From Nitrososphaerota archaeon (lineage in GTDB: Archaea; Thermoproteota; Nitrososphaeria; Nitrososphaerales; Nitrosopumilaceae), in assembly GCA_021325615.1 (NCBI GenBank), contig JAJPGU010000010.1:124001-188000 (forward strand): a stretch of DNA of 64,000 nucleotides, read 5' to 3'. Within the stretch, counting starts at the first letter, position 1; each line of letters starts with the position of its first letter. Position numbers and translations under genes: made by a program. The notes under the pieces were generated by a model. That model did not search any database, was not told where the DNA came from, and was given only the letters and a program-made list of their open reading frames with translations. Positions 7,994 through 15,927 of this stretch are shown piece after piece.

Positions 7994-8662
7994 ATGAGTT
8001 ATCCTGATCCGAGTAGCGTCATTCCTGAGAATTCATCCACTATGATTGTCATTTTCATAATTTCAACCCTTGCTATTTTGGCAATAATTTTAGTTTTTAA
8101 ATATGCTGCAGGCTGCAAACCCATAGGGGATTTTATTGTAGGAAAGGATGGCGCCCCAAGCCTATCACAATTCCAGTTTTTGCTATGGACTTTGGTTGTA
8201 TCTTTCACCTTTCTTTCAATGCAAATAATAGTACTCATTGAAACTCACTTTAATCCTCCTCCAAACCTACAGATAAACAAGATCCCGGATAATTTGTTAG
8301 CTTTGATGGGAATTAGCATTGCGGTACCAATAATTTCATCAAAGATCAATTCCGACGCTGCCCAATCTAATGAAAGTGATACTAGCATGTCGTTTAGAAG
8401 GATGTTTCAGAATGAATACGGAAAGATGGACCTTGCAAGATTTCAAATGTTTTTATGGACTATTATCAGCATAGGGGTTTTTCTTTATACTGTTTATGGC
8501 GAGGTGACAGATCCAAACGTGAACACGATTGGTTTTTTCTTACCTGATATATCACCAACCATGTTGATCCTCATGGGTCTGAGTCAGGGCGCATACTTGG
8601 GCTCAAAATATGCATCAAGCCAATCCGGATCTCAGGAAAATCAAGTCCACGCCAAGATGTGA
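7994..8662 (+). CDS. Internally duplicated four-helix membrane protein of the CDC-like operon
   Basis: The 222-residue protein has an N-terminal helix (about 16-38), then two copies of one unit. Copy 1 has PSLSQFQFLLWTLVVSF (about 55-71) followed by LLALMGISIAVPIISSK. Copy 2 has MDLARFQMFLWTIISIG (about 143-159) followed by MLILMGLSQGAYLGSK. The pattern (S/D)LxxFQxxLWT ... LMGxS....xSK recalls a poorly characterised family of bacterial membrane proteins, some of which I associate with accessory loci. That link is from memory and unverified. It starts 9 bases after the 62-residue ORF. As the membrane component of the cluster it could receive, anchor or protect against the pore-former; this is inference. 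Confidence 0.75.
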   Translation: MSYPDPSSVIPENSSTMIVIFIISTLAILAIILVFKYAAGCKPIGDFIVGKDGAPSLSQFQFLLWTLVVSFTFLSMQIIVLIETHFNPPPNLQINKIPDNLLALMGISIAVPIISSKINSDAAQSNESDTSMSFRRMFQNEYGKMDLARFQMFLWTIISIGVFLYTVYGEVTDPNVNTIGFFLPDISPTMLILMGLSQGAYLGSKYASSQSGSQENQVHAKM

Positions 8663-8797
8663 TCTGATGGACCAGTTTGATAATAAATTGAAACTTTCAA
8701 GATCGGGGACTTGTTGCACTGATTTTTTAAAGTTAACATATTGAATCTAAACAGATGTGAATATTTACCACCCCAACGGCCCTAGGATTTGACTTTC

Positions 8798-8959
8798 CTA
8801 TTGTAGTTCGATCTCCTTGAAGGCTGGGCATTCACTTATCAATTGATTCAAAACCTGGATTTTTTCAACTTGTTTGCCGGTATGTAATCTTGGATCTGAA
8901 AGTCCTACAATGTCTACGAAGAAAAAATGGTATTCGGAGGCATCCACCAATCTTGTCAA
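8798..8959 (-). pseudogene. N-terminal fragment resembling thaumarchaeal class III cyclase-like proteins
   Basis: The frame begins with TTG at 8959 and encodes 53 residues: TRLVDASEYHFFFVDIVGLS, then DPRLHTGKQVEKIQVLN and so on to a TAG at 8798. FFFVDIVGLSDP followed by a Lys-rich helix is how larger cyclase-homology proteins of these archaea begin, with VDIVG carrying the first metal Asp. The rest of the catalytic domain is missing. The TTG overlaps the TGA of the RHH ORF (TTGA), so the two are coupled. It is either a truncated remnant or a true mini-protein. The family memory is moderate. Confidence 0.45.
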
Positions 8960-9111
8960 CCTTTTGCCTTCTTTTTGTAATTCTCAAGTAGTTCCTTTAA
9001 TGCGTCATCAAGCGTCGGGATCTTTCCAGTCCTAGCCTGTATCTGACCCATTACCTTCAACAATTCTGTGTGAGTGTCTTTCCCTATGCGAATAGTAGTA
9101 TTGTCACCCAA
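8956..9111 (-). CDS. Small ribbon-helix-helix / VapB-like antitoxin-type protein
   Basis: The frame starts with TTG at 9111 and encodes 51 residues. A beta strand (TTIRIGKDT) is followed by helix 1 (HTELLKVMGQIQARTGKIP) and helix 2 (TLDDALKELLENYKKK). This is the pattern of archaeal RHH antitoxin or regulator proteins with a TTIRIxKxTHxELLKxxG motif. The frame is closed upstream by a TGA, so only TTG (or a rare ATA) is available as start. The stop overlaps the start of the cyclase-like fragment. It is too short for routine gene callers. No PIN-domain toxin is visible next to it. Confidence 0.6.
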   Translation of the reverse strand: MGDNTTIRIGKDTHTELLKVMGQIQARTGKIPTLDDALKELLENYKKKAKG

Positions 9112-9220
9112 ACCAAAGCTTATCTGATATACCTCGTATATTAGACTTCAGAATTTCTTACTTATACCAAGTTTTATCTTGGAATAAAGACACTTATTCT
9201 GGCATTTTAATTTTCACGTT

Positions 9221-9305
9221 GCGGGGGTCGCCTAGCCTGGTCAACGGCGTAAGGCTCAGAACCTTATCTCTTAGGAGTTCGTGGGTTCAAATCCCACCTC
9301 CCGCA
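9221..9305 (+). tRNA. tRNA-Leu(CAG)
   Basis: The acceptor stem GCGGGGG pairs with CTCCCGC (one G-T pair), with discriminator A at 9305. The anticodon stem-loop is TAAGG-CTCAGAA-CCTTA, giving anticodon CAG. A long class II variable arm (TCTCTTAGGAG) and the T-arm GTGGG-TTCAAAT-CCCAC confirm leucine type. No intron is visible and CCA is not encoded. It stands exactly at the border between the AT-rich accessory region and the GC-richer core. Confidence 0.95.
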
Positions 9306-9360
9306 CCTTCCGGTAAACAATCAATGAAAAATTTATAATCGATCATCAAAATGGTGGTTC

Positions 9361-9696
9361 ATGAAAAGGGTCGAGGCCGTGGTTTCCAACGAGATGGCTG
9401 ACGCGGTCATCGAGGCGCTCAAGAAGGTCGGGGTGGGAGGGATTACCGTCTTCGAGGCCAAGGGCTGGGGCAGGGCAAGCTCCTTCTCAAAAGAAAAGTC
9501 TTCAGCCACCTACAAGAAGTTCAACCCCAAGACTTACGTCCTTACCGTCGTGGACGACTCGATAGTGGACAAGGTAATAACGGCAATACTTGAGAATGCG
9601 AGCACAGGCTCGGTAGGCGACGGAAAGATTTTCATCGACAACATCGACACGGCAGTCGACATCGGAAGCGGCCAGAAGGGCGTGCACGCGATCTAA
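9361..9696 (+). CDS. PII-like signalling protein (atypical ligand residues)
   Basis: The 111-residue protein has the ferredoxin-like PII fold: KRVEAVV at the start, a T-loop (about 35-56), the conserved B-loop TGSVGDGKIF (82-91) and a short C-terminal strand. True PII proteins sense ATP/ADP and 2-oxoglutarate in nitrogen control. Here several canonical ligand residues are changed: the Gln39 position is Ala, and the two C-terminal arginines of the RIRTGE motif are Asp100 and Gly102. It may bind another ligand or act as a PII-like protein. The start ATG at 9361 lies about 26 bases after a TATA-like TTTATAATC, so the message is leaderless. It is convergent with gatE, with two bases between the stops. 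Confidence 0.85.
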   Translation: MKRVEAVVSNEMADAVIEALKKVGVGGITVFEAKGWGRASSFSKEKSSATYKKFNPKTYVLTVVDDSIVDKVITAILENASTGSVGDGKIFIDNIDTAVDIGSGQKGVHAI

Positions 9697-9698
9697 TC

Positions 9699-11615
9699 CT
9701 AGGGACCACTCGGGGCCTTGCCAAGGCGCGATCTTATCTTTGACTCGAGCATCCTGTTTATCCTCTGCCCGTCCACCTTGCCGCGCAGGTTTTTCATTGC
9801 AATTCCCATCAGGGGCCCGATTGCCCTCTCGCCCTGCTGTTCGATTATCCCGGCATTGGAGGCCACCACCTCGTCCAGTATTGCGCCAAGCTCGCTGTCA
9901 GCAAGCGTCCCCATGGAGTTCTTCTCTATTGCGTCCTCGATGGAGGATGACTTGCCGCCCATTATGGACTCGAACAGAATTTCAAGCGATTCCTTTGCTA
10001 TCCTGCCGTCTGCAAGCAGGGAGAATGCCTTTGCAATCTCGGAATTTTTCAGGGCCTTGGGGTCAAGGCCCCGCCTCTCGAGGTTTGTGATTGTGCCGCA
10101 AAGAACCGAGGCGGCAAAGTTCGGGGACGTCCTTCCGTCCTTGCAGATGGACTCGAAGAGGTCAAGGTATTCAGAGTCGAATACCTGTAGCGCAAGCTGC
10201 GGGTTGAGCTCGTACTGCTTCTGGAGGTCATTGAGGCTCTCCTCCCACGACTTGGGCACCTTTTTCCTTGCGTCCTCTGCCTCGTCCCCCGTTACGATTA
10301 TGGGAGGGATGTCTGTTTCAGGGTACATCCTCGAGGCACCGGGCCTGGGCCTGAGGTAGATAGTCTCCCCAGTCACTGTCGCGACCCTTGTCTCGGCAGG
10401 AACGCCATTTTTTGCCTCCTCAATCCTGCGGATTATCGAGTCGATTACCACGTCAAGCTTCCACGGCTCGCCTGCAAGTATCAGGAACCCGTCTTTTTGC
10501 CCCGCCTCGAGCCTTTTCCTGACCTGTTGTATCTCTGCGTCCTCGATGCCGTAGTTTGGAAGCTCGTCGGAATGGAACACGCCCCCGAGGCCGAAAAACC
10601 TTACAAGTTCGCCAAGCTGCTTTCCAAGCCTTATCCCGGGGTACGGTTCAAAGCCGAACATCCCGGCAAAGTTCCTGACCCTCATCGCCTTTACTCTGGC
10701 GCCGCCAGACAGGGCCTTCTGGATCGTCTTTGACTTGCATCCGCCGAACGCGTCTGTGACGTCCTTGACGTCCGCCTCCTTTGCAATCCTCTCAGTTTCC
10801 AGCTTTTGCAGCCTTTCCTGGATTATCTTCAGCCCGTGCTGCCTCTTTGCCTCGTACTCGACCACCTTTTCAAGCTGGTCGAGCTTCTGCACTCCCTTTA
10901 CCTCCACGACCCCTCCCCCCGCGATTGAAACGTTCACGTCCTGGCGTATCGAGCCTAGGCCCCTCTGGACCCTCTTTGTGGCGCGCAAAAGCCTGCCAAT
11001 CGTAAGGGCGATTTTCTTTATCTCTTCCGGTGTACCGCTCACGGGCTCGAGTGCAATCTCAACCAGGGGAATGCCAAGCCTGTCAAGTGTGTATTCCCGG
11101 AGGTCTGCCGAGTCGTTGAGAAGTTTTGCCGCATCCTCCTCAAGGCAAATGCTCTGGACGCCCACCGACTTGCCGTCCACTTGGAGGCTTCCGCCTAGGC
11201 CAAGCAGCATCGTCCTCTGGAACCCCGAGGTGTTGGAGCCGTCTATCACAAGTTTCCTCATCACGTAGACCTCGCTGAAGACGCTCGTGTTGAGGGCGCT
11301 GGCAATGATGAGCGCGGTCTCCTTGGCGCCTGCATCAAGATCATGGGGGGGCTCCTCGTCCTGCTCGACAAGGCAGCTGCTCTCGGGGTTTGCGTAATAC
11401 ATTATGGTCTTCTGCTTGCTTGTCTCAAACATGGCGCTTGGGTCGAGTTCGCCAAGCTCGCTCCTTGTAATCCTTAGCTTGCGGGTAAATTTTATGGGAT
11501 AGTCGGTAGACTCGATTGGCGGGCAGCTGCAAAACAATTTTTTTCCAGTCCCCAGCTGCTGGTGTATCTCAAGGCCAACCCTGAGCCCAATCTTGTCCGG
11601 CTGTAATTCTGACAC
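9699..11615 (-). CDS. gatE: Glutamyl-tRNA(Gln) amidotransferase subunit E
   Basis: GatE with GatD converts Glu-tRNA(Gln) to Gln-tRNA(Gln) in archaea. The protein starts with the GatB/E core (IGLRVGLEIHQQLGT), includes the metal-site region (LFCSCPP, EQDEEPPHD) and the C-terminal tRNA-binding helical domain. The YPETDIPPI motif is present. I set the start at GTG 11615 (638 residues), because the longer frame to 11729 would run 82 bases into gatD and its N-terminal residues look like a shadow. It follows gatD on the same strand after a 32-base gap, so the two form an operon. Confidence 0.95.
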   Translation of the reverse strand: MSELQPDKIGLRVGLEIHQQLGTGKKLFCSCPPIESTDYPIKFTRKLRITRSELGELDPSAMFETSKQKTIMYYANPESSCLVEQDEEPPHDLDAGAKETALIIASALNTSVFSEVYVMRKLVIDGSNTSGFQRTMLLGLGGSLQVDGKSVGVQSICLEEDAAKLLNDSADLREYTLDRLGIPLVEIALEPVSGTPEEIKKIALTIGRLLRATKRVQRGLGSIRQDVNVSIAGGGVVEVKGVQKLDQLEKVVEYEAKRQHGLKIIQERLQKLETERIAKEADVKDVTDAFGGCKSKTIQKALSGGARVKAMRVRNFAGMFGFEPYPGIRLGKQLGELVRFFGLGGVFHSDELPNYGIEDAEIQQVRKRLEAGQKDGFLILAGEPWKLDVVIDSIIRRIEEAKNGVPAETRVATVTGETIYLRPRPGASRMYPETDIPPIIVTGDEAEDARKKVPKSWEESLNDLQKQYELNPQLALQVFDSEYLDLFESICKDGRTSPNFAASVLCGTITNLERRGLDPKALKNSEIAKAFSLLADGRIAKESLEILFESIMGGKSSSIEDAIEKNSMGTLADSELGAILDEVVASNAGIIEQQGERAIGPLMGIAMKNLRGKVDGQRINRMLESKIRSRLGKAPSGP

Positions 11616-11647
11616 TTGTAAATTAATCGCGATACTTGTTTTAAATC

Positions 11648-12931
11648 TTAGTCTGAAATTTCTAGCGCCACGTTGTCCCTCATCATCCTTTCCATCTCCT
11701 TCTCGTCCTTGGAGTTGCTCAGGGCCCACATTGACTTGACTAGCGCCGCCTCGGGCACCATGTTGTCAAGCGGCACGACGCCGAGGTTGAGGAGGTCCCT
11801 GCCGCTGTCATATACAGTCATCCGGACCATGCCGTCGATGCACTGCGAAGTCATGCCAAGGAACAACCCCTTCTTTTTTGCGCGCTGGATAGAGTCGTAC
11901 AGGATCCTGCCGACATGGCCAAGGCCCGTGCCCTCAAAGATGATGGCCTGGTACCCCGAGGAGACCGCATGGTCTATCAGGGACGGGTCCAGCCCCGGAT
12001 AATACTTTAGCAGGAGCGCCTTTTTGTCGAAGTTTATTCTGGGATTGTAGGATTTTCTGGGATGGTCAAACTGGGGATTTTTTTCGATTGTGCCGTTTTT
12101 TACGATGTATGCCGGTGCGCCGCCGACGGTCTGGAACGCGTTCCTCTTGCTTGTGTGGTTCTTCCTCACGCGGGTTCCCCAGTGGCATGCAACCTCGTCA
12201 TCGCTGGTGGAATTGTGCATCACGACAAAGATGCCTGCCGCATCGGTATCTGTGAGGAACCTTGCAGCCGAGATGAGGTTTAGCGCCGCGTCAGAGGATG
12301 GCCTGTCTGACGACCTTTGTGATCCGACAAGCGCCACGGGCTTTGGGTATCCCGACAGGGCAAAGGAAAGGGCTGCCGCAGTATACTGCATTGTGTCTGT
12401 TCCGTGTGCCACGATGATTCCCTTGTACTCGGTCCTTGCGCACGAGTCAAGCCTTTCGGCAATCTTTATCCAGTGCTCCGGCATGAGGTTCTCCGAATAT
12501 TCCGAGAAGAGCACCTCGGTGTCGATGTTGGCTATCTTGGAAAGTTCTGGAACGCTTGCATTAAGCTCTGCCGCAGTCAGGGCGGGGGTCACTCCGCCGG
12601 TCCTGTAGTCTATCCTTGACGCTATAGTTCCGCCTGTTGATATGAGCAAAATTTTTGGAAGGGAGGGGTCTGGATGCGGCTGGGCGGTGCTTTCCTTCTT
12701 GGCGCCGTGGGAAGGCTCGGCATCGATTCGCGATATCTTTCCAATCTCGAGGCCTATGTTGTACCCGTTTTTCAGCTTGAGGGCGATGTGCTGGTCGTCG
12801 CTGTGCTCGTAGCGCGGCATGATTATGCCCGAATACTCGGCATCCGTCCTGACCTTCACCTGGCTGCCTACCTCGAGGCTGTTCTTCTTTAGGAACTCTA
12901 GGCTTTTTCCCCAGTATCCGCTATAGGACAT
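11648..12931 (-). CDS. gatD: Glutamyl-tRNA(Gln) amidotransferase subunit D
   Basis: GatD is the asparaginase-like subunit that releases ammonia from Gln or Asn for the GatDE complex. An N-terminal SH3-like barrel (about 20-70) and a linker precede the L-asparaginase domain. The nucleophile motif STGGTIAS lies at 98-105, HGTDT at 176-180, and GTGLGHVG near 330. At 427 residues the length is normal. It is the first gene of the gatD-gatE unit and starts after an AT-rich promoter at about 12935-12960. Confidence 0.96.
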   Translation of the reverse strand: MSYSGYWGKSLEFLKKNSLEVGSQVKVRTDAEYSGIIMPRYEHSDDQHIALKLKNGYNIGLEIGKISRIDAEPSHGAKKESTAQPHPDPSLPKILLISTGGTIASRIDYRTGGVTPALTAAELNASVPELSKIANIDTEVLFSEYSENLMPEHWIKIAERLDSCARTEYKGIIVAHGTDTMQYTAAALSFALSGYPKPVALVGSQRSSDRPSSDAALNLISAARFLTDTDAAGIFVVMHNSTSDDEVACHWGTRVRKNHTSKRNAFQTVGGAPAYIVKNGTIEKNPQFDHPRKSYNPRINFDKKALLLKYYPGLDPSLIDHAVSSGYQAIIFEGTGLGHVGRILYDSIQRAKKKGLFLGMTSQCIDGMVRMTVYDSGRDLLNLGVVPLDNMVPEAALVKSMWALSNSKDEKEMERMMRDNVALEISD

Positions 12932-12978
12932 TTGCTTGGGATAGATTTGTTATTTTATTAAAAACTACCTATGAAAAA

Positions 12979-13722
12979 CTAGATTTTGGCTGAAAATACG
13001 GGATAGATCCTGATTGCATGGATTTCGTGGTATGGCCACTTGTTTGGATTTACTCGAATCCTCTTAAAACAGCCCCTTATCCGTTGTGGAAGTTGGCGGT
13101 AAACTAATTCTCCTATGACAAAAATTCCCGAATTGCCAAGTGTTTGCATTTTTGCTGCAAGATTAATTGATAGGCCGATTATGTCTACGTGGGACTTGAC
13201 CGTGTCAGATCCGTACCTCACCACGCTGTTAATTCCAAAATCCGAGCTGATTTTTATCTGCAAGGCAGGGAGCATTTCTTCTTCTAACAATGGATTTACA
13301 GATTCACTAATTACACGATTCATTGCATAGGCGCAGCATGCTACCTTCCTGGCAGTTTTGCCCGATCTTCCCTCCGTCGGGAAATATCCGATGACTGCGT
13401 CTCCTACAAATTTTAAGACAAGCCCGTCATAGCCCTCTATGATATATGACATCTCTTGGGAAAACACTCTGATTATTTTTGCAAAATTTTCCTGTGACAA
13501 ATCAGAACTCATGATGGTGGACCTGCCAAGATCCACAAAGAGAACAAACATCTTGATTTTCTTACCGCTGTACCGTCTAAGGAAGGCGTCCGACCTATGT
13601 ATGGCTAAATGGTGGTATTCAAACTCTTCCCTAAAAAGGGATCTGAGTCTTTTTTTTGATTTATTTACAAGTAACTCTATCTCAGTTCTTTCAATCCGTG
13701 AAGGTATCAGAGAATTGTGCAT
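12979..13722 (-). CDS. Class III adenylate/guanylate cyclase
   Basis: The 247-residue protein is a stand-alone class III cyclase catalytic domain with a basic N-terminal helical region and no membrane helix. Metal-binding aspartates are D64 in LFVDLGRST and D108 in FVGDAVIGYF. Substrate residues look adenylate-type: K104 and D180 (VDIIG). The transition-state Asn is N187 in SINLAAKM, but the usual Arg four residues later is Lys191. Activity may be low or altered. DNA is AT-rich relative to gatDE next to it. Product and regulation are not evident from the sequence. Confidence 0.85.
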   Translation of the reverse strand: MHNSLIPSRIERTEIELLVNKSKKRLRSLFREEFEYHHLAIHRSDAFLRRYSGKKIKMFVLFVDLGRSTIMSSDLSQENFAKIIRVFSQEMSYIIEGYDGLVLKFVGDAVIGYFPTEGRSGKTARKVACCAYAMNRVISESVNPLLEEEMLPALQIKISSDFGINSVVRYGSDTVKSHVDIIGLSINLAAKMQTLGNSGIFVIGELVYRQLPQRIRGCFKRIRVNPNKWPYHEIHAIRIYPVFSAKI

Positions 13723-13798
13723 TTATCCATTTAGCACTTGGATAAAGGTGTTAAAAAAGGTGAGACGAGCATTTGTGCAAAAAGGCCATGTCAGGTGG

Positions 13799-15124
13799 TT
13801 AGGTTTTCGAGATTTCTGATTTGTATATCCTTGTAATGACAAAGTAAACTGCTAATCCAACTGCCCCCCATAATAATGAGGCAATCTTTGCGGTGTTACT
13901 GAGGTAGTAAATTAGAACAACGCAGCATGCCAGTCCTACAATGGGGAGGACTGGGTAAAATGGCACCTTGTAAAGTCTGTCTGTTTTTGGCTCCTTTTTT
14001 CTTAGTTTGATGAGAGACATGTGAACAAAGATGTAGGTTAACAAACTTCCAAAATTGTAAATGGATGCAATTTCGTCGATATTTTTGAAAAATATTCCGG
14101 CAAGGATGGCAATGGCAGTTCCACCAATAAGGATTGAAACGTAGGGAGTTCCAAACCTCTTGCTGATCAGGTCTAGTTGCCTTGGTAAAACCTTGTCCCT
14201 TCCCATTACAAAACTTGCCCGTGTACCGCCAATTATGGAACTTAGGACGACCGATCCGGTTGCAACCACGGCAGAAAACGATATGATGTCCAGGAAGACT
14301 CTATTTTTTGAAATGCTCGAAGCAAGGTCTGACAATGGCGAGGGGTTATTTCCAATCGTCTTCCAGTCAAGCATCCCGACTAATATCACCGCTATTGCGA
14401 TGTAAAGTACGAAACTTACAAAAAATGATAGTACTAGTGCCCTCGGTATGGTTCTCTGGGGGTTTTTCGTTTCTTCTGACATCATTGAGACGGTATTGAA
14501 GCCCAAAAAAGCAAAAAAGATAATGGCTGCACCGTTAAGGGTGCCACCAAAACCGTTTGGAAAAAATGGGTGAAAATGCGTCATACCTAGGTGCGTCAGG
14601 ATAAAGAATCCCCCAAGCATTATCAACAAAACCAGCGCAAAAATTTTGATGAACACCATTATCATTGTAACATGGGTTGCCTCTTTTACCCCAATCAAAT
14701 TCAATGCAGTCAAGACGATTGGTAGTCCAACCGCCGAAAGAATCAGGGCGGCACCTCCGCCCAGCCCTAAAAGTTCCGTGAAATACGCAGCAAAACCGAT
14801 TGAGACTGCGGCAGCGCCCACAATATAATCAAAATAATTGAACCAGCCAACGACAAAACTCCAAAACCTTCCAAATGCCCTTTTTGTAAATGCATAGGAA
14901 GCACCAGTTTCATGGACAAAGGAGGAGAGTTCTGCATAAGAGAGGGCAGCCAATAAGGCAATGGTTCCAGCGATTAGGAATGAAAAAATGACAGAGGGGC
15001 CAGCTAGGCCTGCTGCGACCCCGCTTATGACGAAAATCCCGGCACCTATTATGTTCGCAATTCCAAGCGATGTTACTGCCAGAAGGCCAAGATTCCTCTT
15101 TAGCTGAGGAGGGGGTTCTGTCAT
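13799..15124 (-). CDS. APC-family amino acid permease
   Basis: The 441-residue protein has about twelve hydrophobic helices and the APC substrate signature in helix 1 (LGIANIIGAGIFVISG). It also carries GxxFYAxxx-like helix 6 features (FFAFLGFNTVSMMSEE), typical of basic or neutral amino acid transporters. It sits in the plasma membrane as a uniporter or H+ symporter. The substrate cannot be read from sequence. It follows the 166-residue unknown gene on the same strand after 17 bases, which suggests co-transcription. Confidence 0.92.
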   Translation of the reverse strand: MTEPPPQLKRNLGLLAVTSLGIANIIGAGIFVISGVAAGLAGPSVIFSFLIAGTIALLAALSYAELSSFVHETGASYAFTKRAFGRFWSFVVGWFNYFDYIVGAAAVSIGFAAYFTELLGLGGGAALILSAVGLPIVLTALNLIGVKEATHVTMIMVFIKIFALVLLIMLGGFFILTHLGMTHFHPFFPNGFGGTLNGAAIIFFAFLGFNTVSMMSEETKNPQRTIPRALVLSFFVSFVLYIAIAVILVGMLDWKTIGNNPSPLSDLASSISKNRVFLDIISFSAVVATGSVVLSSIIGGTRASFVMGRDKVLPRQLDLISKRFGTPYVSILIGGTAIAILAGIFFKNIDEIASIYNFGSLLTYIFVHMSLIKLRKKEPKTDRLYKVPFYPVLPIVGLACCVVLIYYLSNTAKIASLLWGAVGLAVYFVITRIYKSEISKT

Positions 15125-15141
15125 TGTCGTTTTGTCACATC

Positions 15142-15642
15142 TTAACCGTAAGGCGAAGGTAACTCGCTATGAGAATGTGGAGGTGTTGCAATCTGTCTGA
15201 TTGCAAGCCTTTCAGACATGATGGACGTCACAAAGATGCAGGCGTTACGAACCATTTTTAGTGATTCCATAAAAGATGTTCTTGTAAGATCTTGGATGTA
15301 AATTTCCTTGACAATTATAATGTCAGAAAAATCGCCCGAAATACTGTACTCCACGCCGAGCCTTATTAGATCTCTTTTTAATTCCTCGGGAATCTTGATT
15401 TTTTCTGTTTCAGACAGCGAAATAAAGGCCTGCTGAATTGGTGCAGAGTTATGAAGCTTGGAACCAAAAACAATTATCGACTTGCCTGTCAGTTTTGATA
15501 TGTCAACCTGCAAACCTAATCCGAAGGCATTTGATAATCGCAAATGAAAATCGGTATATTTTGCAGCTAGTTCTGAAGCGCCTATTTCATCCTCTGTCAG
15601 CCAAGTATTGATGTCATTTTTTAATTTCTCAATTTGCGTCAT
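15142..15642 (-). CDS. Conserved hypothetical protein upstream of the APC permease
   Basis: This 166-residue soluble protein is not recognised. It alternates strands and helices (KSIIVFGSK, SDIIIVKEIYIQ, ACIFVTSIMSERLAIRQ) and has a His/Pro/Ser-rich tail. No catalytic motif, signal peptide or membrane helix is visible. It lies 17 bases upstream of the permease in the same direction, so the two are probably one transcript. Confidence 0.65.
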   Translation of the reverse strand: MTQIEKLKNDINTWLTEDEIGASELAAKYTDFHLRLSNAFGLGLQVDISKLTGKSIIVFGSKLHNSAPIQQAFISLSETEKIKIPEELKRDLIRLGVEYSISGDFSDIIIVKEIYIQDLTRTSFMESLKMVRNACIFVTSIMSERLAIRQIATPPHSHSELPSPYG

Positions 15643-15759
15643 ATTCCAGTAATTCTTGCATCAGATAAAAAGGACTGGGACATTATCAAAGGTGGTTTTT
15701 GTGTACCATCATTGAAATTCGTACCCCTTTTTTAAATAAGATTGACTCATCCTTGAGGC

Positions 15760-15915
15760 ATGACTCAGTATGTGGAATCAATATCTGATGAATACGCCTC
15801 AAAGCCCAAAAGGGCCATGCCAAATGCAGACCATTATTTTGTCAACCGAATGATCTTTCTATTTGAAAAAAAGTCTTCTGGCTTCAAGTTTAAAATAATG
15901 AAAAAGGAAAAATAG
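15760..15915 (+). CDS. Small basic 51-residue protein upstream of UspA
   Basis: The frame encodes MTQYVESISDEYASKPKRAM and continues to KIMKKEK. It is strongly basic toward the C-terminus (FEKKSSGFKFKIMKKEK). A TTGAGG ribosome-site-like sequence is immediately upstream and a TATA-like TTTAAATA sits about 25 bases before the ATG. It is in the same frame as the following UspA gene and 12 bases before its TTG start, so an in-frame stop separates the two. Function is unknown. Confidence 0.5.
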   Translation: MTQYVESISDEYASKPKRAMPNADHYFVNRMIFLFEKKSSGFKFKIMKKEK

Positions 15916-15927
15916 TGGTTTTCGTTC

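Noticed and set aside
9221..9305. tRNA-Leu as an attachment site with duplicated end
   Set aside because: I found no copy of the tRNA 3' end within bases 1-9200, so only the boundary is reported, not an integrated element.
9718..10359. Long plus-strand frames opposite gatE
   Set aside because: Antisense shadows of a GC-rich gene; gatE has full family motifs.
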